Shown: positions 47,117 through 53,797 of the stretch, in pieces
Layout: every line of letters begins with the position of its first letter
Numbering within the stretch: the first letter of the stretch is position 1
Assembly: GCF_027922425.1 (NCBI RefSeq)
Contig: NZ_BSFQ01000015.1
Location: 62,001 to 126,000 of the forward strand
Reading direction: 5' to 3'
DNA: 64,000 bases
Source of the DNA: Pseudonocardia halophobica
GTDB taxonomy: Bacteria; Actinomycetota; Actinomycetes; Mycobacteriales; Pseudonocardiaceae
Notes under the pieces: model-generated
Told to the model about the DNA's origin: nothing
Seen by the model: only the letters and a program-made list of their open reading frames with translations
The model's database searches: none
Translations under genes and position numbers: made by a program

Positions 47117-48022
47117 GTGCCAGTCGCCGCACCGGACCGCACGGATCGTCCGTTGACGATCCAGCAGGTCAGCGCGCTGCTCGCGGTGCCGGTCTCCACG
47201 CTGCGCACGTGGGAGCACCGCTACTCGGTGCCCGGCGTCGTCCGCACCCAGGGCGGGCACCGCCGCTACCCGGCGCAGGTGATCGACGAGCTGCGGATCA
47301 TCCGGGACGAGATCGCCCGCGGCCGGCGCGCCGGCGACGCCGCGACGACCGCCCGCCTGCTGGTGGACTCCGACGAACCCGGCCGCGACCTGGTGGACCG
47401 CTTCCTGGAGGCGGCGCGCGCCATGGACCAGGGCGGGGTCCGCGCCTGTCTCGACGAGGCCGCCGGGCGGCTGGGCCTGGGCGCCACGGTCGACCTCGTG
47501 CTCGTGCCCGCGATGCGCCGGATCGGGCACTGGTGGGAGATCGGGAGCTGCGACGTCGGCCACGAGCACCTGGCCACCGAGGCCGCGCGCACCTGGCTGT
47601 CGCGGATCGTGGCCTTCGCGCCAGAGCCGCGCCCGGGCGGGTGCGTCCTGCTGGCCTGCGGCCCGCGTGACCTGCACTCGCTGGGGCTGGAGGCGTTCGG
47701 CATGCTCCTCGCCTCGGACGGACGGTCCTGCCGCGTCCTCGGTGCGCGGACCCCCGTCCCGACCCTGACGATCGCGGCGGAGACGCTGGACGCGGCCGCC
47801 GTCGTGGTGGTCTCCCACCTGGCCGTCGGCCGGCGGCCGGCGGTCGCCGCCCTGTCCGCCATGGCGGCCCAGGGCAGGCCGGCCTTCTACGCCGGCAACG
47901 CCTTCCTCACCCGGCCGTCCCGCCGCCGGGTCCCCGGCCGCTACCTGGGCGAGAGCCACCGCGAGGCGGTCCACCTGCTCGAGGAGGCCCTGGTCGGACC
48001 GGCGCTCGACGAGCCGGGCTGA
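47117..48022 (+). CDS. MerR-family regulator with cobalamin-binding domain (CarH/LitR-like)
   Basis: 301 residues from GTG 47117. The MerR winged helix occupies about 15-80 (TIQQVSALLAVPVSTLRTWE, HRYSVPGVVRTQGGHRRYP). A helical cap with WWEIGSCDVGHEHLATEAAR and a Rossmann half with DLHSLG, the DxHxxG cobalamin motif (His187 as candidate lower ligand), follow. This is the plan of CarH/LitR, which hold adenosylcobalamin in the dark as a repressor and release DNA on illumination. Carotenoid genes, the usual targets, are absent here, so the response could be to light or to B12. Confidence 0.85.
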   Translation: MPVAAPDRTDRPLTIQQVSALLAVPVSTLRTWEHRYSVPGVVRTQGGHRRYPAQVIDELRIIRDEIARGRRAGDAATTARLLVDSDEPGRDLVDRFLEAARAMDQGGVRACLDEAAGRLGLGATVDLVLVPAMRRIGHWWEIGSCDVGHEHLATEAARTWLSRIVAFAPEPRPGGCVLLACGPRDLHSLGLEAFGMLLASDGRSCRVLGARTPVPTLTIAAETLDAAAVVVVSHLAVGRRPAVAALSAMAAQGRPAFYAGNAFLTRPSRRRVPGRYLGESHREAVHLLEEALVGPALDEPG

Positions 48023-48097
48023 TTGCCGGGCGGGCCGGACGACCGCGCGCCCCTCGCCGTTCACCCTCCCGTCGCCCACATGGGTGAGGCTGGCGCC

Positions 48098-49051
48098 ATG
48101 GACGACGAACACGGCGCCGGGCCCGAGGTGCCGGGGACGCTCGCGCTCCCGGGCCCGCGGTACGAGGTGGACGACTCCGACGACGACGACCCGGTGCTGC
48201 TCGAGGCCGGCGGCGTCCCCGTCGACACCTGGCGCGAGGGCTACCCGTACCCCGAGCGGCTCTCCCGGGACGAGTACGAGCAGGTCAAGCGCCTGCTCCA
48301 GATCGAGCTGCTGAAGCTGCAGAGCTGGGTCAAGGAGACCGGCGCGCGGATCGTGGTGCTGTTCGAGGGCCGCGACGCCGCGGGCAAGGGCGGCACGATC
48401 AAGCGCTTCATGGAGCACCTCAACCCGCGGGGCGCCCGGGTGGTGGCGCTGGAGAAGCCGACCGAGCGCGAGGCCGGCCAGTGGTACTTCCAGCGGTACG
48501 TCGCGCACCTGCCCGGGGCCGGCGAGATCGTGCTGTTCGACCGCAGCTGGTACAACCGCGCCGGCGTCGAGCGCGTCATGGGGTTCACCGAGCCGCGCGA
48601 CTACATGGAGTTCCTGCGGGCCGCCCCGGAGCTCGAGCGGATGCTCGTCCGCTCCGGGATCCACCTGGTCAAACTGTGGTTCTCGGTGTCGCAGAACGAG
48701 CAGCGCACCCGCTTCCTCATCCGCCAGGTCGACCCGGTGCGGCAGTGGAAGCTCTCCCCGATGGACCTCGCCTCCCTGGACCGCTGGGAGGACTACACCG
48801 AGGCCAAGGAGGCCATGTTCTTCTACACCGACACCGCGGACGCCCCGTGGACGGTGATCAAGAGCAACGACAAGAAGCGCGCCCGGCTGGAGGCGATCCG
48901 GCACGTGCTGGGGCTGTTCGACTACCCCGGCAAGGACCCGAGCGTCGCGACCCCGCCGGACCCGCTGATCGTCGGGCCCGCCGCGTCCGTCTTCGAGGCG
49001 GGCGAGGGCCGCGCGGTGTTCCCGCCGCTGGCCGGCCACCCGCCGCGCTGA
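48098..49051 (+). CDS. ppk2: Polyphosphate kinase 2 (PPK2)
   Basis: 317 residues. ATG 48098 is preferred to ATG 48080, which lacks a ribosome site; the acidic leader (DDSDDDD) is typical. The PPK2 core shows Walker A FEGRDAAGKGGTIKRF, the lid-type region with GQWYFQRYVAHLPGAGEIVL, and Walker B FDRSWYNRAGVERVMG. PPK2 uses polyphosphate to phosphorylate nucleoside diphosphates or monophosphates; the class cannot be fixed by eye, though the overall match is to the long actinobacterial type. A minus-strand frame overlaps its 3' end. Confidence 0.93.
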   Translation: MDDEHGAGPEVPGTLALPGPRYEVDDSDDDDPVLLEAGGVPVDTWREGYPYPERLSRDEYEQVKRLLQIELLKLQSWVKETGARIVVLFEGRDAAGKGGTIKRFMEHLNPRGARVVALEKPTEREAGQWYFQRYVAHLPGAGEIVLFDRSWYNRAGVERVMGFTEPRDYMEFLRAAPELERMLVRSGIHLVKLWFSVSQNEQRTRFLIRQVDPVRQWKLSPMDLASLDRWEDYTEAKEAMFFYTDTADAPWTVIKSNDKKRARLEAIRHVLGLFDYPGKDPSVATPPDPLIVGPAASVFEAGEGRAVFPPLAGHPPR

Positions 49052-49242
49052 CGCCGGTCCGCCCGGCGGGACGACCTCTCCCGCACCTTCAGGGCGGCTC
49101 GGTCCCGCAGCTCGTCGAGCCCCTTGATCGCCGTCTGGACGAACGGGATCAGGTCGCGGATCACGTCCGTCACCGCCGCGACGGCATGGCGTCGCCCGGT
49201 CGACGAGATCCACGTGCTCGGCACGAGTGCCACGGTGTCCAC
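48922..49242 (-). CDS. Hypothetical protein antisense to the ppk2 3' end
   Basis: 106 codons from GTG 49242 (or GTG 49233). The first 55 codons lie in the intergenic region and have strong G/C third positions, reading TDVIRDLIPFVQTAIKGLDE and LRDRAALKVRERSS, a helical segment. The frame then runs 130 bp into ppk2 on the opposite strand, where it becomes Gly/Ala/Ser-rich and probably non-native. This suggests either a true antisense overlap or a small gene that has lost its stop. No family recognised. Confidence 0.4.
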   Translation of the reverse strand: MDTVALVPSTWISSTGRRHAVAAVTDVIRDLIPFVQTAIKGLDELRDRAALKVRERSSRRADRRQRGGWPASGGNTARPSPASKTDAAGPTISGSGGVATLGSLPG

Positions 49243-49445
49243 CCCTTCGCTTCGGCCCCTCGGATGACGGTGGAGCCGTAGTCAACCCCGGATGGAGCAG
49301 CGGCGCCACGGCTGAGGGCCCTCCTGGCCACCTGTTCATCGACAGGTCAGGTCGAGGCCACCTCGACCCGCCGATCGGCGCCTACCCTCCGTACCAGGGG
49401 CTCGTCCCGGCACACACGCCCGGGCCCGCGCGGAGGGAGGCCGAC

Positions 49446-49715
49446 GTGACCGTCCGGGGATCCGGCGTCGGTCTGCGCCTGGTCCGAGCGTGGGCCCGGC
49501 TCGTCGGCGCCGTGTTCGTCGGCGGCCTGACGGCCGCGGTGGCGGTCGCGTGGGCCGGCGCCGAGCTCGGCCGGGCGGTGCGTGGCGAGCGCCGGCGGAG
49601 CACGCCGGGCCGGCGGCGCAGCTGCGTCTGGTGCGGGTACCGGCACACCCGCCATCCCGTGCGAGTCCACGCGGACGACCTGGCCGTCCGGCTCTACGAG
49701 CGCGTCACGGCGTAG
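49446..49715 (+). CDS. Small membrane protein with a CxxC motif
   Basis: 89 residues from GTG 49446, preceded by GGAGGGAGG. One membrane helix (LVGAVFVGGLTAAVAVAWAG) is followed by a basic stretch (RGERRRSTPGRRR) and CVWCGYRHTRHPVRVHADDL, a CxxC-plus-His cluster that may bind zinc or redox-cycle. The protein may be a membrane-tethered zinc-ribbon-like factor. No family recognised; it stands alone upstream of the amphi-Trp gene. Confidence 0.6.
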   Translation: MTVRGSGVGLRLVRAWARLVGAVFVGGLTAAVAVAWAGAELGRAVRGERRRSTPGRRRSCVWCGYRHTRHPVRVHADDLAVRLYERVTA

Positions 49716-49779
49716 CCGCCGCGCCGCGGCGCAGCCGGGCCCCGGGTCCGTCGAGCACGATCGCGAGCCCGCCCGCGAC

Positions 49780-49794
49780 CACCCGGAACGGATG
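49780..49794. promoter_or_regulatory. Palindromic site upstream of the amphi-Trp gene
   Basis: CACCC-GGAAC-GGATG, an exact CAYCC-N5-GGRTG match continuing GACG, 88 bp before ATG 49883. Confidence 0.5.
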
Positions 49795-49820
49795 ACGAGG
49801 CCAGGGGCACCGGCCGTCGA

Positions 49821-49835
49821 CACTTCCGTCGGATG
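49821..49835. promoter_or_regulatory. Second, degenerate palindromic site upstream of the amphi-Trp gene
   Basis: CACTT-CCGTC-GGATG keeps the right half-site and CA of the left. It is 41 bp (four helical turns) downstream of the 49780 site and 47 bp before ATG 49883, so the pair may bind cooperatively. Confidence 0.3.
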
Positions 49836-49882
49836 CCCGACGACCCGCCCGGGCCCGCGACCGATCCCGATCGGAGACGACG

Positions 49883-50353
49883 ATGTCCGACGTCGAGGTG
49901 ACCTACAAGGAGCCCGTGACGCGGGAGCAGACCGCCCGCACCCTGTCCGCGCTGGCCGAGGCCCTCGCCGACACCGGGAAGGTCGAGCTCACGCTGGGCA
50001 CCACGAGCATGACCGTGCGCGTTCCCGGCGAGGTGCAGTGCAAGGTCGAGGTGGAGATCGACGAGGACGAGGTGGAGTTCGAGGTGGAGCTCCGCTGGTC
50101 GACGGCGAAGCGCCGGCACCCCGACCTCGCCGAGCCCCCGACCGAGGCGAACGAGGACGGCGGGCGGACCGAACCCTCCGCGGACGCCGCCGACTCCGCC
50201 GACGCCACCGGATCCGGCGACTCGGGTGACTCGGGCGACTCGGGCGACTCCGGCGATTCCGCGAAGCCCGAGGCGACCGGGCACGACGGCGGGGAGGAGA
50301 CCCCCGCACCCGCCAAGCGCCCGGGGCACCGCCGCAAGGCCGGGGCGCGCTGA
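49883..50353 (+). CDS. Amphi-Trp domain protein with acidic repeat tail
   Basis: 156 residues. The first 80 residues match the small amphi-Trp family (EVTYKEPVTREQTARTLSAL, MTVRVPGEVQCKVEVEIDED, EVEFEVELRWSTAKRRHPDL), named after a conserved beta-strand end with Trp. Function is not established. Residues about 95-130 are acidic and contain a GDS tripeptide repeat coded by a 9-bp tandem repeat; the last 25 are Pro/Arg-rich. Two copies of the palindromic site lie upstream, which ties it to the putative LAL regulon. Confidence 0.82.
   Translation: MSDVEVTYKEPVTREQTARTLSALAEALADTGKVELTLGTTSMTVRVPGEVQCKVEVEIDEDEVEFEVELRWSTAKRRHPDLAEPPTEANEDGGRTEPSADAADSADATGSGDSGDSGDSGDSGDSAKPEATGHDGGEETPAPAKRPGHRRKAGAR
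50215..50260 (+). repeat. 9-bp tandem repeat coding for GDS units
   Basis: About five copies of a GGCGACTCG-type unit with single-base variants encode (Gly-Asp-Ser)n inside the amphi-Trp protein. Copy number could vary between strains without breaking the frame. Confidence 0.65.
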
Positions 50354-50355
50354 GC

Positions 50356-50387
50356 CGGGCGGCCGACCCGGTCCGGCCGGCCGCCCG
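50356..50387. terminator. 10-bp GC hairpin after the amphi-Trp gene
   Basis: CGGGCGGCCG (50356-50365) pairs with CGGCCGCCCG (50378-50387) across a 12-nt loop, starting 3 bp after the TGA. A short pyrimidine run (AACCCTTTCGTC) follows, consistent with an intrinsic terminator. Confidence 0.55.
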
Positions 50388-50475
50388 AACCCTTTCGTCA
50401 GCTTCCCGTCGCGGTATCCCACCCCGGCTCCGGCCGCTCTGAGGCAGCACGGAACTCCGGCGGTGGGAGGGCGGC

Positions 50476-51297
50476 ATGAGCACGGGCACGACGACGGGCA
50501 CCGGACGCGGGGAGTACCTGCTCGACAATCGCGAAGTGGGGGCGGCGGCCCGGTTCGCCGCGCTCTCCGCGCTGTTCGACCGGACGACCTTCCAGCACGT
50601 GGACGCGCTCGGGCTCGCGCCCGGCGCCCGCGTCTGGGAGGTGGGGGCGGGCGGCCCCTCCGTCCCGCGCGGCCTCGCCGAGCGCGTGGGGCCGGACGGG
50701 CTGGTGGTGGCCAGCGACATCGCGCCCGAGGCGTTGACGGCGGTGGAGGCGCCCGGCGTGCGCGTGCTGCAGCACGACGTGACCGCCGACGACCCGCCCG
50801 GCACCTTCGACCTGGTGCACGCCCGGCTGGTCCTCACGCACCTGCCGGACCGCGGAGAGGCGTTGCGGCGCATGGTGTCGGCCGTCGGTCCGGGCGGGTA
50901 CCTGCTCGTGGAGGACTTCGACGTCGACCTGCAGTCCGCGCCGTGCCTCACCCGCTCGACCGGCCCGGACGATCTCGTGCAGGACCGGGCGCGCCGGGTC
51001 CGGAAGGCGTTCCTCGCCCTGCTCCTCGGCCGGGGCGCGGACCTGAGCTACGGCCGGGAGCTCCCGGGGCTCCTCCGCGAGGCGGGACTCCGGGAGGTCG
51101 GCGCCGACGCCGTGCTGCCCCTGCCGTCGCCGGCGGGCGCGATCCTCGAGGCCGCCAACGTCACGCAGCTGCGCGCGCGGCTGCCCCGCACCGGGCTCGT
51201 CACCGACGCCGACGTCGCCGCCCATATCGAGGCGCTGACCAGCGGGACGCTGCCGGTCGCCGTCCCGCCGCTCGTCTCGGCGTGGGGGCGGCGCTGA
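50476..51297 (+). CDS. Class I SAM-dependent methyltransferase
   Basis: 273 residues from ATG 50476 (GGGAGGG upstream). The SAM-binding motif I is VWEVGAGGPSVPRGLAERVG, with motif II VVASDIAPEAL, and post-motif FDLVHARLVLTHLPDRGEAL and PGGYLLVEDF. A helical C-terminal half with FLALLLGRGADLSYGRELPG probably forms the substrate pocket. The fold matches small-molecule methyltransferases; the acceptor is unknown. It converges on the CDF gene with a 24-bp gap. Confidence 0.85.
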   Translation: MSTGTTTGTGRGEYLLDNREVGAAARFAALSALFDRTTFQHVDALGLAPGARVWEVGAGGPSVPRGLAERVGPDGLVVASDIAPEALTAVEAPGVRVLQHDVTADDPPGTFDLVHARLVLTHLPDRGEALRRMVSAVGPGGYLLVEDFDVDLQSAPCLTRSTGPDDLVQDRARRVRKAFLALLLGRGADLSYGRELPGLLREAGLREVGADAVLPLPSPAGAILEAANVTQLRARLPRTGLVTDADVAAHIEALTSGTLPVAVPPLVSAWGRR

Positions 51298-51321
51298 GCG
51301 ACACCGGCGGCTCGGGGCGCG

Positions 51322-52386
51322 TCAGGTCGGGACGCGGTGGTGCGCCAGCCGCGCGTGGTGGGCGTGGCCCTCGGGTCCGTGCGGGCTCACGTGCAGGGTG
51401 GCGTCGGCCAGCTTCGGGACCTCGTGCAGCAGGCGGTGCTCGGCCTCGGCGGCGATCGCGTGCGCATCGACCATCGACAGGCTGCTGTCGACCTCGAGGC
51501 CGACCTCGGCGCGCACGCGGTGCCCGACCCAGCGCAGCCGCAGCTGCTCGATCCCGCGCACCCCGGGCACCGCACGCAGGGCCGCGTCCGCCCGGTCGAC
51601 GAGCTCCGGGTCCACGGCGTCCATGAGCCGCCGGTAGATGTCCCGTGCCGCGCCGCGCAGGACGACGAGGATCGCGACCGTGATCAGGATGCCGACGATC
51701 GGGTCGGCAAGCGGGAACCCGGCCAGCACCCCGAGCGCCCCCAGGACCACGGCGAGTGAGGTGAACCCGTCGGTACGGGCGTGCAGCCCGTCGGCCACCA
51801 GCGCGGCCGAGCCGATGCGCCGGCCCACCCGGATCCGGTGGACCGCGACGAGCTCGTTGCCCACGAACCCGATCAGGCCGGCCGCGACGAGCACGCCGAG
51901 GTCGGCGATCGGCTGCGGGTCGACCAGGCGGCGGACGGACTCGTACCCGGCGACGACGGCCGACAGGGCGATCATCGCCACGATGAACACGCCGGCCAGG
52001 TCCTCGGCGCGGCCGTAGCCGTAGGTGTAGCGCCGGGTGGGCCGGCGACGGCCCAGTACGAACGCGATCCACAGCGGGACGGCGGTCAGCGCGTCGGAGA
52101 AGTTGTGGACCGTGTCGGCCAGCAGCGCCACCGACCCGGTCAGCACCACCACGCCGGCCTGCGCCAGCGCCGTCACCAGCAGCGCCGCCAGGCTGATCTT
52201 GAGGGCGCGGATGCCGTCGGCGCTGGCCTCCAGCGCGGAGTCGACGGAGTCCGCCGCGTCGTGGCTGTGCGGCGTGACGACCGAGCGGAGGAGCCGGAGC
52301 AGCCCGCCGGATCCGTGGTCCCCGTGCCCGTGCCCGTGCCCGTGGCCGTGACCGTGCTGTCGAGCAACGCCTCGCACCTCCGTCAT
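51322..52386 (-). CDS. Cation diffusion facilitator (CDF) metal exporter
   Basis: 354 residues from ATG 52386. A His-rich leader (GHGHGHGHGHGDHG) precedes six helices. Metal-site pairs are HNFSD in helix 2 and HARTD in helix 5 (HxxxD in both), the pattern of Zn2+/Co2+/Ni2+ members. The C-terminal cytoplasmic ferredoxin-like domain (RLMDAVDPELVDRADAALRA) ends in a second His-rich tail. It exports divalent metal in exchange for protons. It is divergent from an ArsR-type repressor with a shared inverted repeat. Confidence 0.92.
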   Translation of the reverse strand: MTEVRGVARQHGHGHGHGHGHGDHGSGGLLRLLRSVVTPHSHDAADSVDSALEASADGIRALKISLAALLVTALAQAGVVVLTGSVALLADTVHNFSDALTAVPLWIAFVLGRRRPTRRYTYGYGRAEDLAGVFIVAMIALSAVVAGYESVRRLVDPQPIADLGVLVAAGLIGFVGNELVAVHRIRVGRRIGSAALVADGLHARTDGFTSLAVVLGALGVLAGFPLADPIVGILITVAILVVLRGAARDIYRRLMDAVDPELVDRADAALRAVPGVRGIEQLRLRWVGHRVRAEVGLEVDSSLSMVDAHAIAAEAEHRLLHEVPKLADATLHVSPHGPEGHAHHARLAHHRVPT

Positions 52387-52427
52387 GGTTGGCAGGATGC
52401 CCAGCTCAGAGGCATCATGCAACCATG
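52384..52427. promoter_or_regulatory. Inverted repeat covering both start codons of the CDF/ArsR pair
   Basis: CATGGTTG-GCAG-GATGCC (52384-52401) and GGCATC-ATG-CAACCATG (52411-52427) form an imperfect dyad with 9 bp between arms; the outer 8 bp and inner 6 bp match exactly. Each outer arm contains the ATG of one gene. This fits an ArsR/SmtB-type metal repressor that shuts both promoters. Confidence 0.65.
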
Positions 52428-52787
52428 CGCGCGCACAAGGACATCGCAGCTGCCAGTCCCGTGCGGGAGCCACTGGATGCCGAGGTGGTGGCCCTCGCCG
52501 CCGATGTCCTGCGGCAGTTGGGCGACGCGACCCGGTTCCACCTGCTCGGCCTGCTCGCCGAGGGCCCGCAGGACGTGACCACGCTCACCGCGCGGGTGGC
52601 CGCGTCACGGTCCTCGGTGTCGCAGCACCTCGGCCGGTTGCGCCTGGCCGGGCTGGTCGGCGCCCGCCGCGAGGGGCGGCGGATGGTCTACCGGCTCACC
52701 AGCGACCACGTGCGGAGGCTGGTGGAGGAGACGTACGCGTTCGCCGAGCACGTCGGCCACCGCATCCCCCACCACGACTCGGAGTGA
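52425..52787 (+). CDS. ArsR/SmtB-family metal-responsive repressor
   Basis: 120 residues from ATG 52425. The ArsR winged helix is seen in VLRQLGDATRFHLLGLLAEG, DVTTLTARVAASRSSVSQHL and LAGLVGARREGRRMVYRL. A C-terminal helix with candidate metal ligands (EETYAFAEHVGHRIPHHD) resembles the alpha-5 site of Zn/Co/Ni sensors (CzrA, KmtR, NmtR). It would release the shared operator when metal rises, inducing the divergent CDF exporter. Confidence 0.9.
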   Translation: MRAHKDIAAASPVREPLDAEVVALAADVLRQLGDATRFHLLGLLAEGPQDVTTLTARVAASRSSVSQHLGRLRLAGLVGARREGRRMVYRLTSDHVRRLVEETYAFAEHVGHRIPHHDSE

Positions 52788-52941
52788 CGGCGGCACCCCC
52801 GCCCGTGCGTGACCCCGATGCCGTATTGCTCCGGACCGGTGCCGCTGATCTGATGGCGCTCCCGGAGGCGCCCGTCCTCCGGTCGTGGTCCAGGGCCCGG
52901 TCAAGCAGTCGGCCGTCTTCTTCCTCGTGCAGGAGGTGGCG

Positions 52942-53355
52942 ATGCCGGATGTGTGCGCGGACGCGCCGGACGGGGGCGGTGCCGGAACCGGCGATCCGTT
53001 CGTCCCCCACCTGACCACCGCTGCCGAAGCGCGCGGCGACGCGGTCGTGGTCCACGTGACCGGGGAGATCGACGCGGAGACCGCCGCGGAGTTCCGGGAC
53101 GCCGTGACGCGGGTCCTCGACGGACGGCTGGTGGTCGTGGTCCTGATCGGCGTGGCCTTCCTGGGCTCCGCCGGGTTGGCCGCGCTCCTCGGGATCCGGG
53201 ACCGGGCCGTCGCGTCGGGGGCCGTCGTCCGGTTCGTGGTGGGCGGCAACCGGGTGGTGATCCGGCCGCTGGCGATCACCGGCGTGGCCCGCGAGCTCGA
53301 GCTGTACGACGAGCTCGGGCCGGCCCTCCGGGACCCCGCACCGGGCGCCGCCTGA
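52942..53355 (+). CDS. STAS-domain anti-sigma factor antagonist
   Basis: 137 residues from ATG 52942, with AGGAGG 5 bp upstream. After a 35-residue acidic leader comes the STAS fold: VVVHVTGEIDAETAAEFRDA, VVVLIGVAFLGSAGLAALLG with the conserved Ser of the SGL-type phospho-site, and RFVVGGNRVVIRPLAITG. Dephosphorylated STAS proteins bind anti-sigma kinases and free a sigma factor. A SpoIIE-type phosphatase is encoded at 7296-8525. No anti-sigma kinase gene is adjacent. Confidence 0.88.
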   Translation: MPDVCADAPDGGGAGTGDPFVPHLTTAAEARGDAVVVHVTGEIDAETAAEFRDAVTRVLDGRLVVVVLIGVAFLGSAGLAALLGIRDRAVASGAVVRFVVGGNRVVIRPLAITGVARELELYDELGPALRDPAPGAA

Positions 53356-53419
53356 GTCCGAGCGGCGCCGGTGCGGCATCAGTGCAGCAGAGCGGCGTCA
53401 GGGTGGCGTCGGAGCAGCA

Positions 53420-53767
53420 TCAGTCCCCGACCGGCGCCCCGCCGACGCCGATCTCGTTGCCGTCCGGGTCGCGGTACAGCGCCTTGCGCACACCGTTCCA
53501 GTAGGTCTCCCGCGTCTCCGGGTGCACGCCCCGGCCGGCCGCGGCGGACACGAACCCCTCGAGGTCGCCGACGAACAACGTGACCCGCGCGCAGCCGGCG
53601 TGGTCCGGGTACAGCTCGACGTACACGTGGCGGTGCTCCGCGATCGTCCAGACGCGCTCGGTGTCGTTCGGCGCGAAGGACCCGACCTCCCCGAGCAGCC
53701 GCTCGAACCAGCGAACGGCGCGCGGGAGGTCGCTGACCGCGACACCGGCGAACAGGTCGACGTCCAT
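53420..53767 (-). CDS. VOC (glyoxalase/bleomycin-resistance-type) protein
   Basis: 115 residues from ATG 53767. Two beta-alpha-beta-beta-beta repeats are visible: FAGVAVSDLPRAVRWFERLL with VWTIAEHRHVYVELYPDHAG, and VTLFVGDLEGFVSAAAGRGV with ALYRDPDGNEIGVGG. The ending YRDPDGNEI carries the usual Glu metal ligand. The family includes isomerases, dioxygenases and antibiotic-binding proteins; no substrate can be named. It starts 30 bp after the stop of the large synthetase on the same strand, so it may share its transcript. Confidence 0.85.
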   Translation of the reverse strand: MDVDLFAGVAVSDLPRAVRWFERLLGEVGSFAPNDTERVWTIAEHRHVYVELYPDHAGCARVTLFVGDLEGFVSAAAGRGVHPETRETYWNGVRKALYRDPDGNEIGVGGAPVGD

Positions 53768-53797
53768 GTCCCCTCGGACCGGCCGGCGGCCCCGAAC

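Noticed and set aside
46692..47132. A 146-codon minus-strand frame between ppdK and the MerR gene
   Set aside because: The product is Pro/Arg/Ala-rich without a domain, and no ribosome site is visible. I treat the region as non-coding.
48063..48075. CACCC-TCCCG before ppk2 as a palindromic-site copy
   Set aside because: The right half-site is absent and it lies too close to the start codon.
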